The translations under genes were made by a program, and so were the position numbers. 64,000 nucleotides of DNA from Terriglobia bacterium (GTDB taxonomy: Bacteria > Acidobacteriota > Terriglobia > Acidiferrales > UBA7541). This document shows positions 1 through 8,140 of the stretch, piece by piece (position 1 is the first letter of the stretch; every line of letters begins with the position of its first letter). Below the pieces are notes generated by a model. That model ran no database searches, had not been told where the DNA came from, and saw only the letters and a list, made by a program, of their open reading frames with translations. The DNA is taken from assembly GCA_020073585.1 (NCBI GenBank), contig JAIQEV010000009.1:23560-87559 (forward strand). Direction: 5' to 3'.

Positions 1-578
1 CGGGCACCATGGCCTTCGGGTGGAAGGGAGGCATCGGCACCAGTTCCCGGCGCATCGCGGCCGGTAAGAGCGGCTATACCGTCGGCGTGCTGGTGCAGAC
101 CAACTTCGGCGGCTCGCTCACCATCGACGGCGTTCCCGTCTGGCGCGAACTCCAGCCGCCGCAGGAGCGCGCGGCACTGGAGCGCCCCTCAGAACAGCCC
201 GCAAAGTCCGGCGACGGCTCCTGCATGATCGTCGTCGCCACTGACGCGCCCCTCGACGCCCGCCAGCTCCACCGCCTCGCCGCACGCGCCGTCTTCGGCA
301 TGGCTCGCGCCGGCTCCTCCGGCAGCAACGGCAGCGGCGACTTCGTCATCGCCTTCTCTACCACCAACCGCATCGCCACGGACGCCGCTTCCCAGTCCAT
401 CACGCTTCTCCGCGACGACGACCTCTCTCCGCTCTTCGAAGCAACCATCGAAGCCACCGAGGAAGCCATCGACAACTCGCTCCTCCGTGCCACCACGGTG
501 CGCGGCCGCGATGGCCACGCCGCCGAAGCCCTCCCCATTGCCAGACTTCGCGAACTCCTATCCCGCCACCCGCGGTAG
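1..578 (+). CDS. P1 family peptidase (DmpA/BapA type), C-terminal part
   Basis: The reading frame is open from the left edge of the window, so the N-terminal half is missing. P1 peptidases are L-aminopeptidase/D-esterases made as one chain that cuts itself in front of the catalytic Ser. The motif GGIGTSSR near the visible start is the cleavage and nucleophile region. It is followed by the conserved GYTVGVLVQTNFGG strand and a later SGNGSGDFVIAFST stretch (here SNGSGDFVIAFST). A full-length paralogue at 35902-37092 has the same GGIGTSSR core, which supports the family call. The gene probably ends with the TAG at 576-578. Substrate cannot be read from the sequence. The visible fragment shows no signal peptide because that end is outside the window. 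Confidence 0.9.
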   Translation, partial: GTMAFGWKGGIGTSSRRIAAGKSGYTVGVLVQTNFGGSLTIDGVPVWRELQPPQERAALERPSEQPAKSGDGSCMIVVATDAPLDARQLHRLAARAVFGMARAGSSGSNGSGDFVIAFSTTNRIATDAASQSITLLRDDDLSPLFEATIEATEEAIDNSLLRATTVRGRDGHAAEALPIARLRELLSRHPR

Positions 579-713
579 CCCCGAAACGGGCTTCCGCGCG
601 GACCCTGTTTGTATTGCTCTGCGCTGTCCTTCATAATCCGTTCAGAATGAGGAATTGCCCGGCCGCAAAGCGCTCCGCCGCGACCTTGGCAGGCTCCCGC
701 ATTCGCGCCGTCC

Positions 714-1169
714 ATGAGCAAGCCAGCAACATCGGCCCGTGATTTGCGCATCGACCTGGCATCCAAGCGGGAGAGCGAGCTCTTCAAATGGTTTCTGGCT
801 TGTCTGCTCTTCGGCAAGCCTATTCAAGCGGAGATTGCCGGACAAGCCTGCCAGGCGCTGGTGGCCGCGGGGCTGACCAGTCCCGGCGCGGTTCGCCGCG
901 CCGGGTGGGACAAGCTGGTGCTCCTGCTGGACCGCGCGCACTACGTCCGCTACGACTTTTCCACGGCCACAAAACTTCTGGAAGTCTGCCAGGAGCTGCA
1001 GCGCCGTTACGGCACACTGACCAATCTCCTGGCGCAGGCGAAAACCGCAGCGGAGCTTTCGCGCAAGCTGCAGGAGTTCAAGCACATCGGTCCGGTCACC
1101 GCGCGCATTTTCCTGCGCGAAATCCGTCCCATCTGGTATCCGCGATCCGCAGCGCCCGAGAAAAAATAG
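714..1169 (+). CDS. small helix-hairpin-helix protein, DNA-glycosylase-like
   Basis: This 151-residue protein is mostly helical. Near the C terminus it has the stretch LQEFKHIGPVTARIFLREI, which matches the hairpin-helix-hairpin pattern (L-x-x-h-x-G-h-G-x-x-x-A) of the HhH-GPD DNA-repair superfamily. The protein is shorter than a normal endonuclease III (about 210 residues) and lacks a C-terminal iron-sulphur Cys cluster. It is therefore a minimal or divergent member, and DNA binding is likely while catalysis is uncertain. No catalytic Lys/Asp pair can be assigned with confidence. The ATG at 714 has no clear ribosome-binding site. It stands alone, with about 240 non-coding bases before the next gene. 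Confidence 0.65.
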   Translation: MSKPATSARDLRIDLASKRESELFKWFLACLLFGKPIQAEIAGQACQALVAAGLTSPGAVRRAGWDKLVLLLDRAHYVRYDFSTATKLLEVCQELQRRYGTLTNLLAQAKTAAELSRKLQEFKHIGPVTARIFLREIRPIWYPRSAAPEKK

Positions 1170-1412
1170 GCCCGGGGCGCGCGGAATATCCGGCTTGGCC
1201 TGCCTCACGATCGAAGTGAGTGGCGCCCCGCGTATGGACTTCTCGGCTTTTCTCTGCTATCTCTTCTCCCTGGCGGCGCGGCCTGCAGGAGTGGAAGGCA
1301 TCTCTCCCCACGCGCAGTGAGCGCGGGAGTGAGGACCGTGACTTCCTCTCGACTGTTTTGCCCGAAGACGATCGATGCTTCCTGTGCCAGGAAGCAAAAA
1401 TATGGAGGGTCC

Positions 1413-1880
1413 ATGTTCGAGCCACCGAAGGAACAGCAGCAAGATAGTTCGAAATCGCTTTGGATCGGTGTGGCGGTGGTCGTAGCCGTCCTGGCCGGCG
1501 GAGCGCTGTTTTATATGTCCCAGCACGGCGCTAAGGCTCCCGCTGCCGCGGCGCCCGTCGCCGCAGCAGGCCCCGCCGATCCGGTCCACGATTTGAAGAT
1601 CCAGCGCGCCACCATGGACAAGGACCGCACCGGAACCGTCGCCGTCTGGCTGGTGAGCATCGAAAACCGTTCCGCCTCCTACGCCTACAGCAACATCCAG
1701 TACGAGACCAGTTACATGGGCGCCGACAACAAGGCCATCCTGGTCAACCAGGGCACCATTCCCATCACCATCGGCCCCGGCGAACAACTGAACCGCGAAG
1801 TTCGCGACGCCCTCTACCCCAGCGGCACCGCCTGGTTCAAGTTCAAGATTACCGGCGCGAAAGCCGCCGCGCAGCAGTAG
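1413..1880 (+). CDS. single-pass membrane protein with extracytoplasmic beta domain
   Basis: This is a 155-residue protein. A short charged N terminus (MFEPPKEQQQDSSKS) is followed by one strong membrane helix at about residues 17-35, an Ala/Pro-rich linker, and a C-terminal domain of about 100 residues. That domain looks like the DUF2393/FxLYD-type beta sandwiches that decorate many membrane-anchored bacterial proteins (alternating strands around VWLVSIENRS and IQYETSYMG). The start at 1413 is chosen because GGAGGG lies just upstream, whereas the longer frame from 1317 has no such site and would put basic coil before the helix. The family name is my inference and the function is unknown. Confidence 0.7.
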   Translation: MFEPPKEQQQDSSKSLWIGVAVVVAVLAGGALFYMSQHGAKAPAAAAPVAAAGPADPVHDLKIQRATMDKDRTGTVAVWLVSIENRSASYAYSNIQYETSYMGADNKAILVNQGTIPITIGPGEQLNREVRDALYPSGTAWFKFKITGAKAAAQQ

Positions 1881-2029
1881 GCCGCTTCGAAGCTCGCTTG
1901 CGGCGCGTGCACTCCGGGTTTTTTGCAGTCGTTTCGATGGGTGCCCTTTCGGCCATTGTGTATTTTTTTTGGCCGGCGGGGCATCGTTTTTCCTGACTAC
2001 CTCTGGCATCCGCCGGGGCGCACACTTAG

Positions 2030-2674
2030 GTGACCGTGAGCGACGGCAAAGCTGGCAGTTTCATCACGCACTTGGTTGGCAGGGTTCACTCGCGCCTGAT
2101 CTTTGACCGGCGCAAAATCGTTCTGGCGCGGCAACTCGCCGCCCTACTTCCCCCGGGTAGCCGTCTTCTGGATGTGGGCTGCGGCGACGGCTCTCTGGGG
2201 GCCCTTCTCCGCGGACTGGTTCCCGGCTTGCACGTGGAAGGCGTCGAAGTCCATGCCCGCCCCGGCTGCGCCGTCCCTTTTCAGCTCTTTGACGGCCAGC
2301 ATCTGCCTTTTCCCGACAACTCCTTCGACGTCTGTCTCTTCGTTGATGTCCTTCACCATTCGCAGACCCCGCTCGTCATTCTGCAGGATGCCTGCCGGGT
2401 CAGCCGCAAATTCGTTCTCATCAAGGACCATTTTTCCGAATCTCGCTTCGACTACTGGACCTTGCGCCTTATGGATTGGGTAGGGAATGCGCCCCACGGT
2501 GTCTCCCTCCCCTATAACTACTTCTCGCGCGCGCAATGGGACGACGCCTTTCGCCGCTCCTCCCTCGTGCCGCGTTCCACGCAGACGCACCTGCCCCTTT
2601 ACCTGCCCCCTCTTTCCTGGCTCTTCGGGAGCGGCTTGCACTTCATTTCACTTTTGGAAAAGAAAGACGGATAG
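2030..2674 (+). CDS. class I SAM-dependent methyltransferase
   Basis: This 214-residue protein has the Rossmann methyltransferase motif I, LLDVGCGDGSLGALL, at about residues 45-59. An acidic residue ends strand 2 (VEGVEVHA), and motif IV follows at about residue 100 (FDVCLFVDVLHH). It resembles the Methyltransf_11 group, enzymes that act on small molecules or lipids. The later YWTLRLMDWVGNAPHG segment is seen in methyltransferases next to lipid or glycan genes, but no substrate is indicated here. The start is GTG at 2030, with another GTG at 2036. It converges with the aldo/keto reductase gene and shares a hairpin with it. Confidence 0.85.
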   Translation: MTVSDGKAGSFITHLVGRVHSRLIFDRRKIVLARQLAALLPPGSRLLDVGCGDGSLGALLRGLVPGLHVEGVEVHARPGCAVPFQLFDGQHLPFPDNSFDVCLFVDVLHHSQTPLVILQDACRVSRKFVLIKDHFSESRFDYWTLRLMDWVGNAPHGVSLPYNYFSRAQWDDAFRRSSLVPRSTQTHLPLYLPPLSWLFGSGLHFISLLEKKDG

Positions 2675-2690
2675 CGGCGCGCAGCGCCGC
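2674..2690. terminator. short GC hairpin between convergent genes
   Basis: A perfect 7-bp stem GCGGCGC/GCGCCGC with a 3-base loop sits immediately after the methyltransferase stop and before the stop of the convergent reductase gene. It has no T-run, so it would be a weak or Rho-assisted terminator for both directions. Confidence 0.4.
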
Positions 2691-2695
2691 CCGCT

Positions 2696-3757
2696 CTACG
2701 CCCACCGCCGGAAGAAGAGCGCCTGCCGCGCAATCGCCTCGGTCTTCTCCGCCAGAGCAGCGAGCTGCTGCTCGCTCAGCGGCGTGAACGCGCGCGCCAG
2801 CTTCACGTTTTCCTCCAACTGCGCCACGCTGTCGCACCCGATGATTACCGTGCTCACGGGCAGCGAGAGCACGTAGTACAGCGCTTCCTTCATCGTCAGC
2901 GTCCCGGGCCCCTTGGCCGGACCCTCGAAGGGCGAGTACCCGCCCGGCTGCGGCTTCCACGCGGACAGGATGCGCCCCCGCGCCGGTATCTTCATGCCGA
3001 TGATGCCCATCTGCCTGTCCACGGCCATGGGCAGGAGTTTTTCCATGAAGCTGAGGTGGTGTTTGTCCGCGGCGTTCAGCGCTAGCAGGATCTGGTCGAA
3101 AGGGAAGCGGCGCAGGCATTCCATCAGCAGCTCCGGGTCCGTGTGCCCCGTCACGCCCAGGTAGCGCACCAGCTTCTGCTCGCGCGCCTGCTGCAGCGCC
3201 TCGATCGCCCCGCCCTTCGCGAAAATCCGCTCCACGTCGTCCGGCGTGGTCACGTGGTGCAGTTGCCAGGCGTCCAGGTGATCGGTGTTGAGCAGCTTCA
3301 GCGATTCCTCCAGCAGCCGCAGCGACCCGTCGCGCGTGCGGTCGTGCGTCTTGCTGGCCAGATACGTCTGGCCGCGCCGGCGCTTCATCACCTGCCCGAT
3401 GTAGCGCTGGCTCCAGCGCTCGCTGCCGCCGTACTGCGCGGCCGTGTCGATGTAGTTCACGCCCAGGTCCAGCGCGCGCTCCACGATGGCCGCGGCCGTC
3501 TCTTCGTTGTGCGGCTGCTCGATCGCCGCTTGCCCGCCCAGGCTGAAGATTCCCGTGCGGTAGCCCGTGCGCCCCAGGTTGCGTGTGGGCATGGCTTCCG
3601 CCGTGGCTGGGTTGTCGGGAAATGCCCGGGGCGCCGGTGCCGCGTTCGCCCCGTTGTCCAGCAGTCCCTGCGCAACAATGCCCGCCGTCACCGCCCCGCT
3701 TTTCTTGAGGAAATCCCGCCGCGAGGATCCCATTTTTTCTTCGGAGTTGTCTTGCAT
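2696..3757 (-). CDS. Tat-exported aldo/keto reductase
   Basis: This 353-residue protein has a twin-arginine signal (SSRRDFLKKSGAVTAG) at residues 11-26, so it is predicted to be exported folded. The body is an aldo/keto reductase TIM barrel with the catalytic tetrad visible: Asp104 and Tyr109 in NYIDTAAQYGGSE, Lys136 in YLASKTHDR and His167 in AWQLHHV. A C-terminal IIGCDSVAQLEENVK stretch matches the nucleotide-binding end of the family. The start at 3757 is set by GGAGGT upstream and by the position of the Tat motif; longer versions reaching 4027 have no signal. Exported reductases of this type are frequent in soil bacteria and their substrates are mostly unknown. Confidence 0.88.
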   Translation of the reverse strand: MQDNSEEKMGSSRRDFLKKSGAVTAGIVAQGLLDNGANAAPAPRAFPDNPATAEAMPTRNLGRTGYRTGIFSLGGQAAIEQPHNEETAAAIVERALDLGVNYIDTAAQYGGSERWSQRYIGQVMKRRRGQTYLASKTHDRTRDGSLRLLEESLKLLNTDHLDAWQLHHVTTPDDVERIFAKGGAIEALQQAREQKLVRYLGVTGHTDPELLMECLRRFPFDQILLALNAADKHHLSFMEKLLPMAVDRQMGIIGMKIPARGRILSAWKPQPGGYSPFEGPAKGPGTLTMKEALYYVLSLPVSTVIIGCDSVAQLEENVKLARAFTPLSEQQLAALAEKTEAIARQALFFRRWA

Positions 3758-3950
3758 GACGGACCTCCAGCCAGCACCACGAGGAAGGAGCAATGTGCCC
3801 GGAGGGAATCGCCTCCGATGCTTTCCCGCGGAGGAATCCCGGGGCACTGTGCACAGGATAAGACGTGTCGGTAAGCGTTGCAAATGCGGACAGGCAGCCT
3901 GCGGAACTTTTCGATAGACTCTCTTCGCAGGGTGCGTGTAGCATCGGGCT

Positions 3951-4133
3951 ATGAAGTGCGCCATCGCAGGCTGTTCGCAGGAAGCGCCCCGGCAATGCGT
4001 CGAGTGCTCCCGCTCCTTCTGCGACAATCACATCGAGATCTGCAGCTGGTGCCAGGCGTTCGTATGCTTAGAATGCCGGGACGAGCACGATTCCAACAAT
4101 CCCCTGCACGAGGAAGGCGCGCCGGGTTCCTGA
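3951..4133 (+). CDS. Cys/His-rich mini-protein, zinc-finger like
   Basis: This 60-residue protein has about nine Cys and two or three His in paired arrangement (CAIAGC, CVEC, CDNH, CSWC, CLEC, H). The spacing resembles cross-brace zinc fingers such as AN1 or B-box domains. It lies alone between divergent genes, with no strong ribosome-binding site. The regular Cys spacing is the only support for it being real, and its partner and role are unknown. Confidence 0.5.
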   Translation: MKCAIAGCSQEAPRQCVECSRSFCDNHIEICSWCQAFVCLECRDEHDSNNPLHEEGAPGS

Positions 4134-4332
4134 GCAAAAGCGTCAGCGGACGTAACTTTCTCCCCCTCTGCCCCACAATGCGTTAGGCGAGTCCTGCCAG
4201 GATCCTCGCAGCAAGCCCATGCCTGCCACCGGAACGCGTGTCTGCTACAGACTCCCTCAAGGACTTGGACGGGTGTAGACTTGCCGCGCCCGGGAATTCC
4301 ACACACGGTCCTGCAGGGCATTGGAGGATCTC

Positions 4333-5364
4333 TTGCGCGTACTTCTTGCTCTTTCGGCCCTCGCCGCCATCCTGGCTGTAACGCCGGCCGCGGCCCAGCA
4401 ACCTGCGAAAAATGCCAGCAGCGATCCAGAGCACATTTTTTTTACCGAGCCGGTGCAGAGCCCCGTCACGGTTGTCACCGAACCGGTCCCAGGTTCCGAG
4501 TTTCCCCTGCAACTGATTTACGTCCAGACGGTGGACGGTCTGTACGCCCCCATCGGCCTGCGCAAGCCCGCGGGCAACGGCCCCTTTCCCCTCATCGTCT
4601 TCGCGCATATGAACGGCGGCCTCGGCGCGCAGTGGATCCGCGAGTGGACCCGCAACGGCAGCTGGACGCTCGAGCAGTTCCTGAAGGCCGGCTACGCCGT
4701 GGTCTGGATGCGCTACCGCGCCGAAGTGCAGGAGGGCTACGGCATCCGCCTTGTCGAAGGCCGACAGGAGGGGCGGCAGATCTTCAACCGCGGCCCGTTC
4801 GAATACGAAGACGCCATCTCCATCATCAAGTTCATGAAGACCCTGCCCTTCGTCGATCCTGACCGCGTCGGCTATCTCGGCCTGAGCCACGGCGGCGAGA
4901 TGCTGATGAAGATCGCCTCGGAGTACGGCGGTCTGCGCGCCGGCATCGCCAGCGAGCCCGCCTCCATGGACTACCTGGCGCGCCGCCCCAAGCCCCGCGA
5001 TCCCCACGCCCCGCCCATTCCGGAAACCCTGCCCGTCAACACCGCGGAAATGCTGCGCAATGCCGTCGAAGAGCAGCGCGCCCGCCTGGACATGGCCGTG
5101 GCCATAGCGCGCATTCGCGCCTTCAAGATGCCCATTCTGATCCAGGGCCGCGACCGCGATCACAACCAGGCCATCTTCCGCCTTACCTACGAATTACTGC
5201 GCGAGGCCGGCAAGGACGTCGAGTGGAAATCCTACGACCACGGCGAGCACGGCTTCGTCTTCGTCCGGCGCAACGCCCAGGGCCTCTACGCCCCCGACCC
5301 CGTCCAGCTCCAGATCGTCCAGGACTCCATCGCCTATTTCGATCGCTACCTGAAAAAGCCGTAG
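4333..5364 (+). CDS. secreted alpha/beta hydrolase (dienelactone hydrolase/S9-like)
   Basis: The product is about 343 residues with a cleavable signal peptide (MRVLLALSALAAILAV, ending near AAAQQ). The hydrolase fold shows the nucleophile elbow GLSHGG (Ser about residue 194), a late acid in GRDRDHN and the catalytic His in DHGEHGF close to the C terminus. The order and spacing fit dienelactone-hydrolase or prolyl-oligopeptidase-type catalytic domains without a beta-propeller. The start is TTG at 4333, placed five bases after GGAGG; the in-frame TTG at 4321 would precede that site. Substrate is unknown. It is followed by a MarR regulator that has its own promoter-like sequence. Confidence 0.8.
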   Translation: MRVLLALSALAAILAVTPAAAQQPAKNASSDPEHIFFTEPVQSPVTVVTEPVPGSEFPLQLIYVQTVDGLYAPIGLRKPAGNGPFPLIVFAHMNGGLGAQWIREWTRNGSWTLEQFLKAGYAVVWMRYRAEVQEGYGIRLVEGRQEGRQIFNRGPFEYEDAISIIKFMKTLPFVDPDRVGYLGLSHGGEMLMKIASEYGGLRAGIASEPASMDYLARRPKPRDPHAPPIPETLPVNTAEMLRNAVEEQRARLDMAVAIARIRAFKMPILIQGRDRDHNQAIFRLTYELLREAGKDVEWKSYDHGEHGFVFVRRNAQGLYAPDPVQLQIVQDSIAYFDRYLKKP

Positions 5365-5423
5365 AGTCGTGCCGGGCGCCGAATTCTGCCTGCGCTTGGC
5401 AGAACCTCTCGCGGCTGGTGCTG

Positions 5424-5442
5424 TATATCGCAATACGATATA
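5424..5442 (+). promoter_or_regulatory. palindromic operator overlapping -10 of the MarR gene
   Basis: A perfect inverted repeat TATATCG-CAATA-CGATATA ends eight bases before the ATG at 5451. The right arm contains TATAGT-like -10 sequence (5439-5444), so a bound dimer would block the promoter. There is no ribosome-binding site between it and the ATG, so the transcript may be leaderless. This is inferred from sequence symmetry and position only. Confidence 0.6.
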
Positions 5443-5450
5443 GTACCCGT

Positions 5451-5918
5451 ATGCGTAAGGCCGTTGAAAACGCGCAATACCGGGCGCTCGCCGAGTTCCG
5501 CTACCGCATTCGCCAATTTCTGCGCCGCAGCGATGCCGCTGCGCAAGAGGCGGGGCTCGAGCCGCAGCAGTATCAGATGCTCCTGGAGATTCGCGGGCTC
5601 GCCCCGGGGCAGGCGGCCACCATCCGCACCCTCGCTGAACGGCTCTTCCTTCGCCACCACAGCGCCGTCGAGTTGATCGACCGCCTGGAAGCCAAGGGAT
5701 TCGTTGTCCGTACGCGCAGCAGCGTGGACCGCCGCCAGGTGCTGGTCTCCCTGCTCCCGCGCGGGGAACGCCTGCTCGAACATGTTGCCCGGTTGCGCCT
5801 CGAAGAGTTGCGCTCCTTCGGGCTCACCCTGGTCGAAGCACTCGGCGCTTTACTGGAGAGCAGTGGAAAAGTGCGGCGGGTGAAGAAACGCGCTCGAAAA
5901 CGCAAAGTCAGCCGCTGA
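5451..5918 (+). CDS. MarR family transcriptional regulator
   Basis: This 155-residue protein has a winged-helix core: RTLAERLFLRHHSAVELIDRLEAKGFV is the recognition-helix region and RTRSSVDRRQVLVSLL is the wing with its Asp-Arg-Arg signature. Helices at both ends would form the dimer interface, and a very basic tail (VKKRARKRKVSR) follows. MarR proteins usually repress their own gene and a neighbouring stress or efflux gene. The palindrome at 5424-5442 is the probable operator. The ATG at 5451 starts the conserved domain, and the longer frame from 5223 runs through the hydrolase gene. Its nearest downstream neighbour is the genomic island, so a regulated target is not obvious. Confidence 0.85.
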   Translation: MRKAVENAQYRALAEFRYRIRQFLRRSDAAAQEAGLEPQQYQMLLEIRGLAPGQAATIRTLAERLFLRHHSAVELIDRLEAKGFVVRTRSSVDRRQVLVSLLPRGERLLEHVARLRLEELRSFGLTLVEALGALLESSGKVRRVKKRARKRKVSR

Positions 5919-6689
5919 TCGTCGCCATGGCTGGCAATCCGTCGTTGGAGGAGTCCGGAAAGGGAGGGCATCACATGAAGGGACTGAAATCCAGTGACGT
6001 GTCAAAAGTTAGATGGCGCGCCCGGGGAGACTCGAACTCCCGACCCTCTGCTTGGCTCTGCGGACTTTTTGAACCCCGGTTTTGTATGGTATTCGGCCGT
6101 TAGTGGACCCAAGTTGGACCCAAATCCTGCCAGAAAGAATTGCATGGTTGCGGGGGACTGCAACGTACTCAAGATTTCTCGGATTCCGTTCCGGTTTGCA
6201 ATTCTCCATGGCGCCGCTGCATGTCATCGGGAAAAACGGCGACACCGTAGAGACTGTGCGCGAATTGATCGCGGTGCCGCCGTGGATCGCAGCAGTTTTT
6301 CAAGTCTACATGCGCACACGCCCCGTGGAGGAACCGGCATTCAGGACAGTGTTTAGCTACAGGTAGTGAAGCTGATGTAAATTTTGACGGCTCATAGATT
6401 TACCACTGGCACGACAATCAAATAAATTGCGGCTGCATATTTTTGTGGGTCTTAGTACTCAGTACTATGCGCTATTTTGCGCAATTTCCAGGTCTTGGCG
6501 CGAACATCCGCTCGCTAGAATTCCTGCTGCTTAGTTAATTGCATCGCTTAACTGCTTTATATTGTGCGGCTTACCGTCATCCCGGGCTGCAATGAACACA
6601 GGCTTCCATGGGCCCACCGGTAACGGCAAATCGAATGCTCCTAATTGGACCAGGTTCCGGTCGATAGCCATTTTCAAGAGACTGAAATA
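5919..6689. other. gene-poor left junction of the island
   Basis: No credible gene is visible. The stretch contains the 41-bp copy of the tRNA 3' half at 6013-6053. Just inside it, on the minus strand, a short frame contains GSNLGPLTAEYHTKPGF (about 6135-6085). That could be the eroded tail of a tRNA-targeting integrase, but this is a guess. A symmetrical AGTACT-C-AGTACT lies near 6454-6466. Confidence 0.5.
6013..6053 (-). repeat. 41-bp tRNA-Arg 3'-half duplicate (att-like site)
   Basis: These 41 bases are identical to 18788-18828. They comprise the CCA end, 3' acceptor strand, T arm, variable loop, 3' anticodon stem and part of the anticodon loop of the tRNA-Arg gene. The 5' half is absent here. 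Integration into a tRNA gene by a tyrosine recombinase leaves exactly this arrangement. Confidence 0.85.
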
Positions 6690-8129
6690 ATGAAGAAGAG
6701 GGTAGTACAGCACCTCATCTATGCCGCAATTCTTGTACTCAGTGCAGGAAACCTGGTGGACGTACTTGCCCAGCATCCGGAGGTCAAAACCGGGCCGGAC
6801 GGGAAAGCTCCCGATTTTGGCTCCTGCCAGGACTGTCATGCCGCAAAATCCGCGGGCCCTGCCGTTCACGCCGCAGTCCAGATGGGATGCGACTCGTGCC
6901 ATGCGATCACGCGATTCGGCAAGCAAATCGACGTCACCCTGACCGCGGAAGGCAACGATCTTTGCTACACCTGCCACCAGGACAAGCGGCCCCAGGCCGG
7001 GCAGCTCTCCCTGCATACGCCGCTCCACAAGGAACGGTGTCTCACCTGCCACGAGCCGCACAGCAGCCCGAACGTCAATCTCCTGCGGCAGCCGACCGAC
7101 AAGAGTGACGCCGCCGGAAATCTTTGTCTGAGCTGCCACAAGAACATTGCCGCGCAGATACAGAAGCCGGTAAAACACCCGGCAGTGGACGCGGGCTGCG
7201 GCGCCTGCCACGCCACGCACAAGAGCGAGCCTTCCGGCAAGCCGGAGGGCATCTTCCATCTGACGGCGCCGCAGCCGGACCTGTGCCTCACCTGCCACGA
7301 CGCCGCGGAGGCCGGCATCCAGAAGGCGCACAGAGGCCAGCCCTTCGCGCGCAGCCGTTGCAGCGAATGCCACAATCCGCACGGCTCCGACCGCCCCAAG
7401 CTGATCAATAACTTCATGCACGCGGCCTTCGAGGGCGACTCCTGCTCCACCTGCCACACGGAGCCGAAACCGGGACAAGCCGCTGTGGAGCTGGTGGAGG
7501 GCGCCCGCCGCAAGCTTTGCCTGGAGTGCCATGCGGATGTTCAGGAAAGCTTGACGCGGGCCAAGGTGAAACATCCGGCGCTCGAGACCGATTCCGGTTG
7601 CGTGGCCTGCCACAGCCCGCACGCCGCCACGTACCCGCACCAACTCCGCCGAGGACCCGCCAAGACCTGCATGACCTGCCACAAGGACGTCGCCGAAGCG
7701 GCAGTGATGAAAGCGTATTCGCACCGCCCGGTAACGGAACTCGGCTGCGCGACCTGCCACCAGCCGCATGGAGGAGAGCGCAAGCGCTTCCTGCGCGCGG
7801 AGACGAATGATCTTTGCCTGGCCTGCCACGACATCCGGGGCATGGAAGCCGTGCAGCTTCACGAACGCACGAAGGAGCCGCTGCCGCTATTCGGGGGAGC
7901 GGTGAGCATCGATCCGGGTTTTCTCAAGTCGGTCAAGACGATCCAGTTGGATGCGGCGCGGGAAAAGGGCCATCCCATTCTCGCTCGCCACCCCGTTCGC
8001 GGCGATCATCCGCTGGTCAAGAACCTGACCTGCCTGACCTGCCATCAGCCGCATGCCGCCAACGGGTCGGCAAGACTGTTTGTGAAGGACATAGCGGACG
8101 GGCAGGAGCTATGCCGGACGTGTCACTAG
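6690..8129 (+). CDS. 16-haem c-type cytochrome (paired CXXCH family)
   Basis: This 479-residue protein has an N-terminal signal sequence ending near residue 27 (VDVLAQ). Sixteen CXXCH haem-binding motifs run from CQDCH at about residue 45 to CRTCH, whose His is the last residue of the protein. Many are followed by xPH, as in CLTCHEPH and CATCHQPH, the mark of doubled-CXXCH domains related to MtrA/DmsE and cytochrome c3. A periplasmic or outer-membrane electron-transfer role is expected. The start at ATG 6690 places the signal peptide correctly. The next gene's ribosome-binding site overlaps this stop codon, so the two are co-transcribed. Confidence 0.93.
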   Translation: MKKRVVQHLIYAAILVLSAGNLVDVLAQHPEVKTGPDGKAPDFGSCQDCHAAKSAGPAVHAAVQMGCDSCHAITRFGKQIDVTLTAEGNDLCYTCHQDKRPQAGQLSLHTPLHKERCLTCHEPHSSPNVNLLRQPTDKSDAAGNLCLSCHKNIAAQIQKPVKHPAVDAGCGACHATHKSEPSGKPEGIFHLTAPQPDLCLTCHDAAEAGIQKAHRGQPFARSRCSECHNPHGSDRPKLINNFMHAAFEGDSCSTCHTEPKPGQAAVELVEGARRKLCLECHADVQESLTRAKVKHPALETDSGCVACHSPHAATYPHQLRRGPAKTCMTCHKDVAEAAVMKAYSHRPVTELGCATCHQPHGGERKRFLRAETNDLCLACHDIRGMEAVQLHERTKEPLPLFGGAVSIDPGFLKSVKTIQLDAAREKGHPILARHPVRGDHPLVKNLTCLTCHQPHAANGSARLFVKDIADGQELCRTCH

Positions 8130-8140
8130 GAGGGGAAGCG

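Noticed and set aside
6009..6245. 78-codon minus-strand frame at the left island junction
   Set aside because: Its end is the tRNA fragment translated, and there is no ribosome-binding site. Kept only as part of the integrase-tail question.
6454..6466. AGTACT-C-AGTACT palindrome as operator of the cytochrome operon
   Set aside because: It is 220 bases before the gene, single copy, with no promoter next to it.
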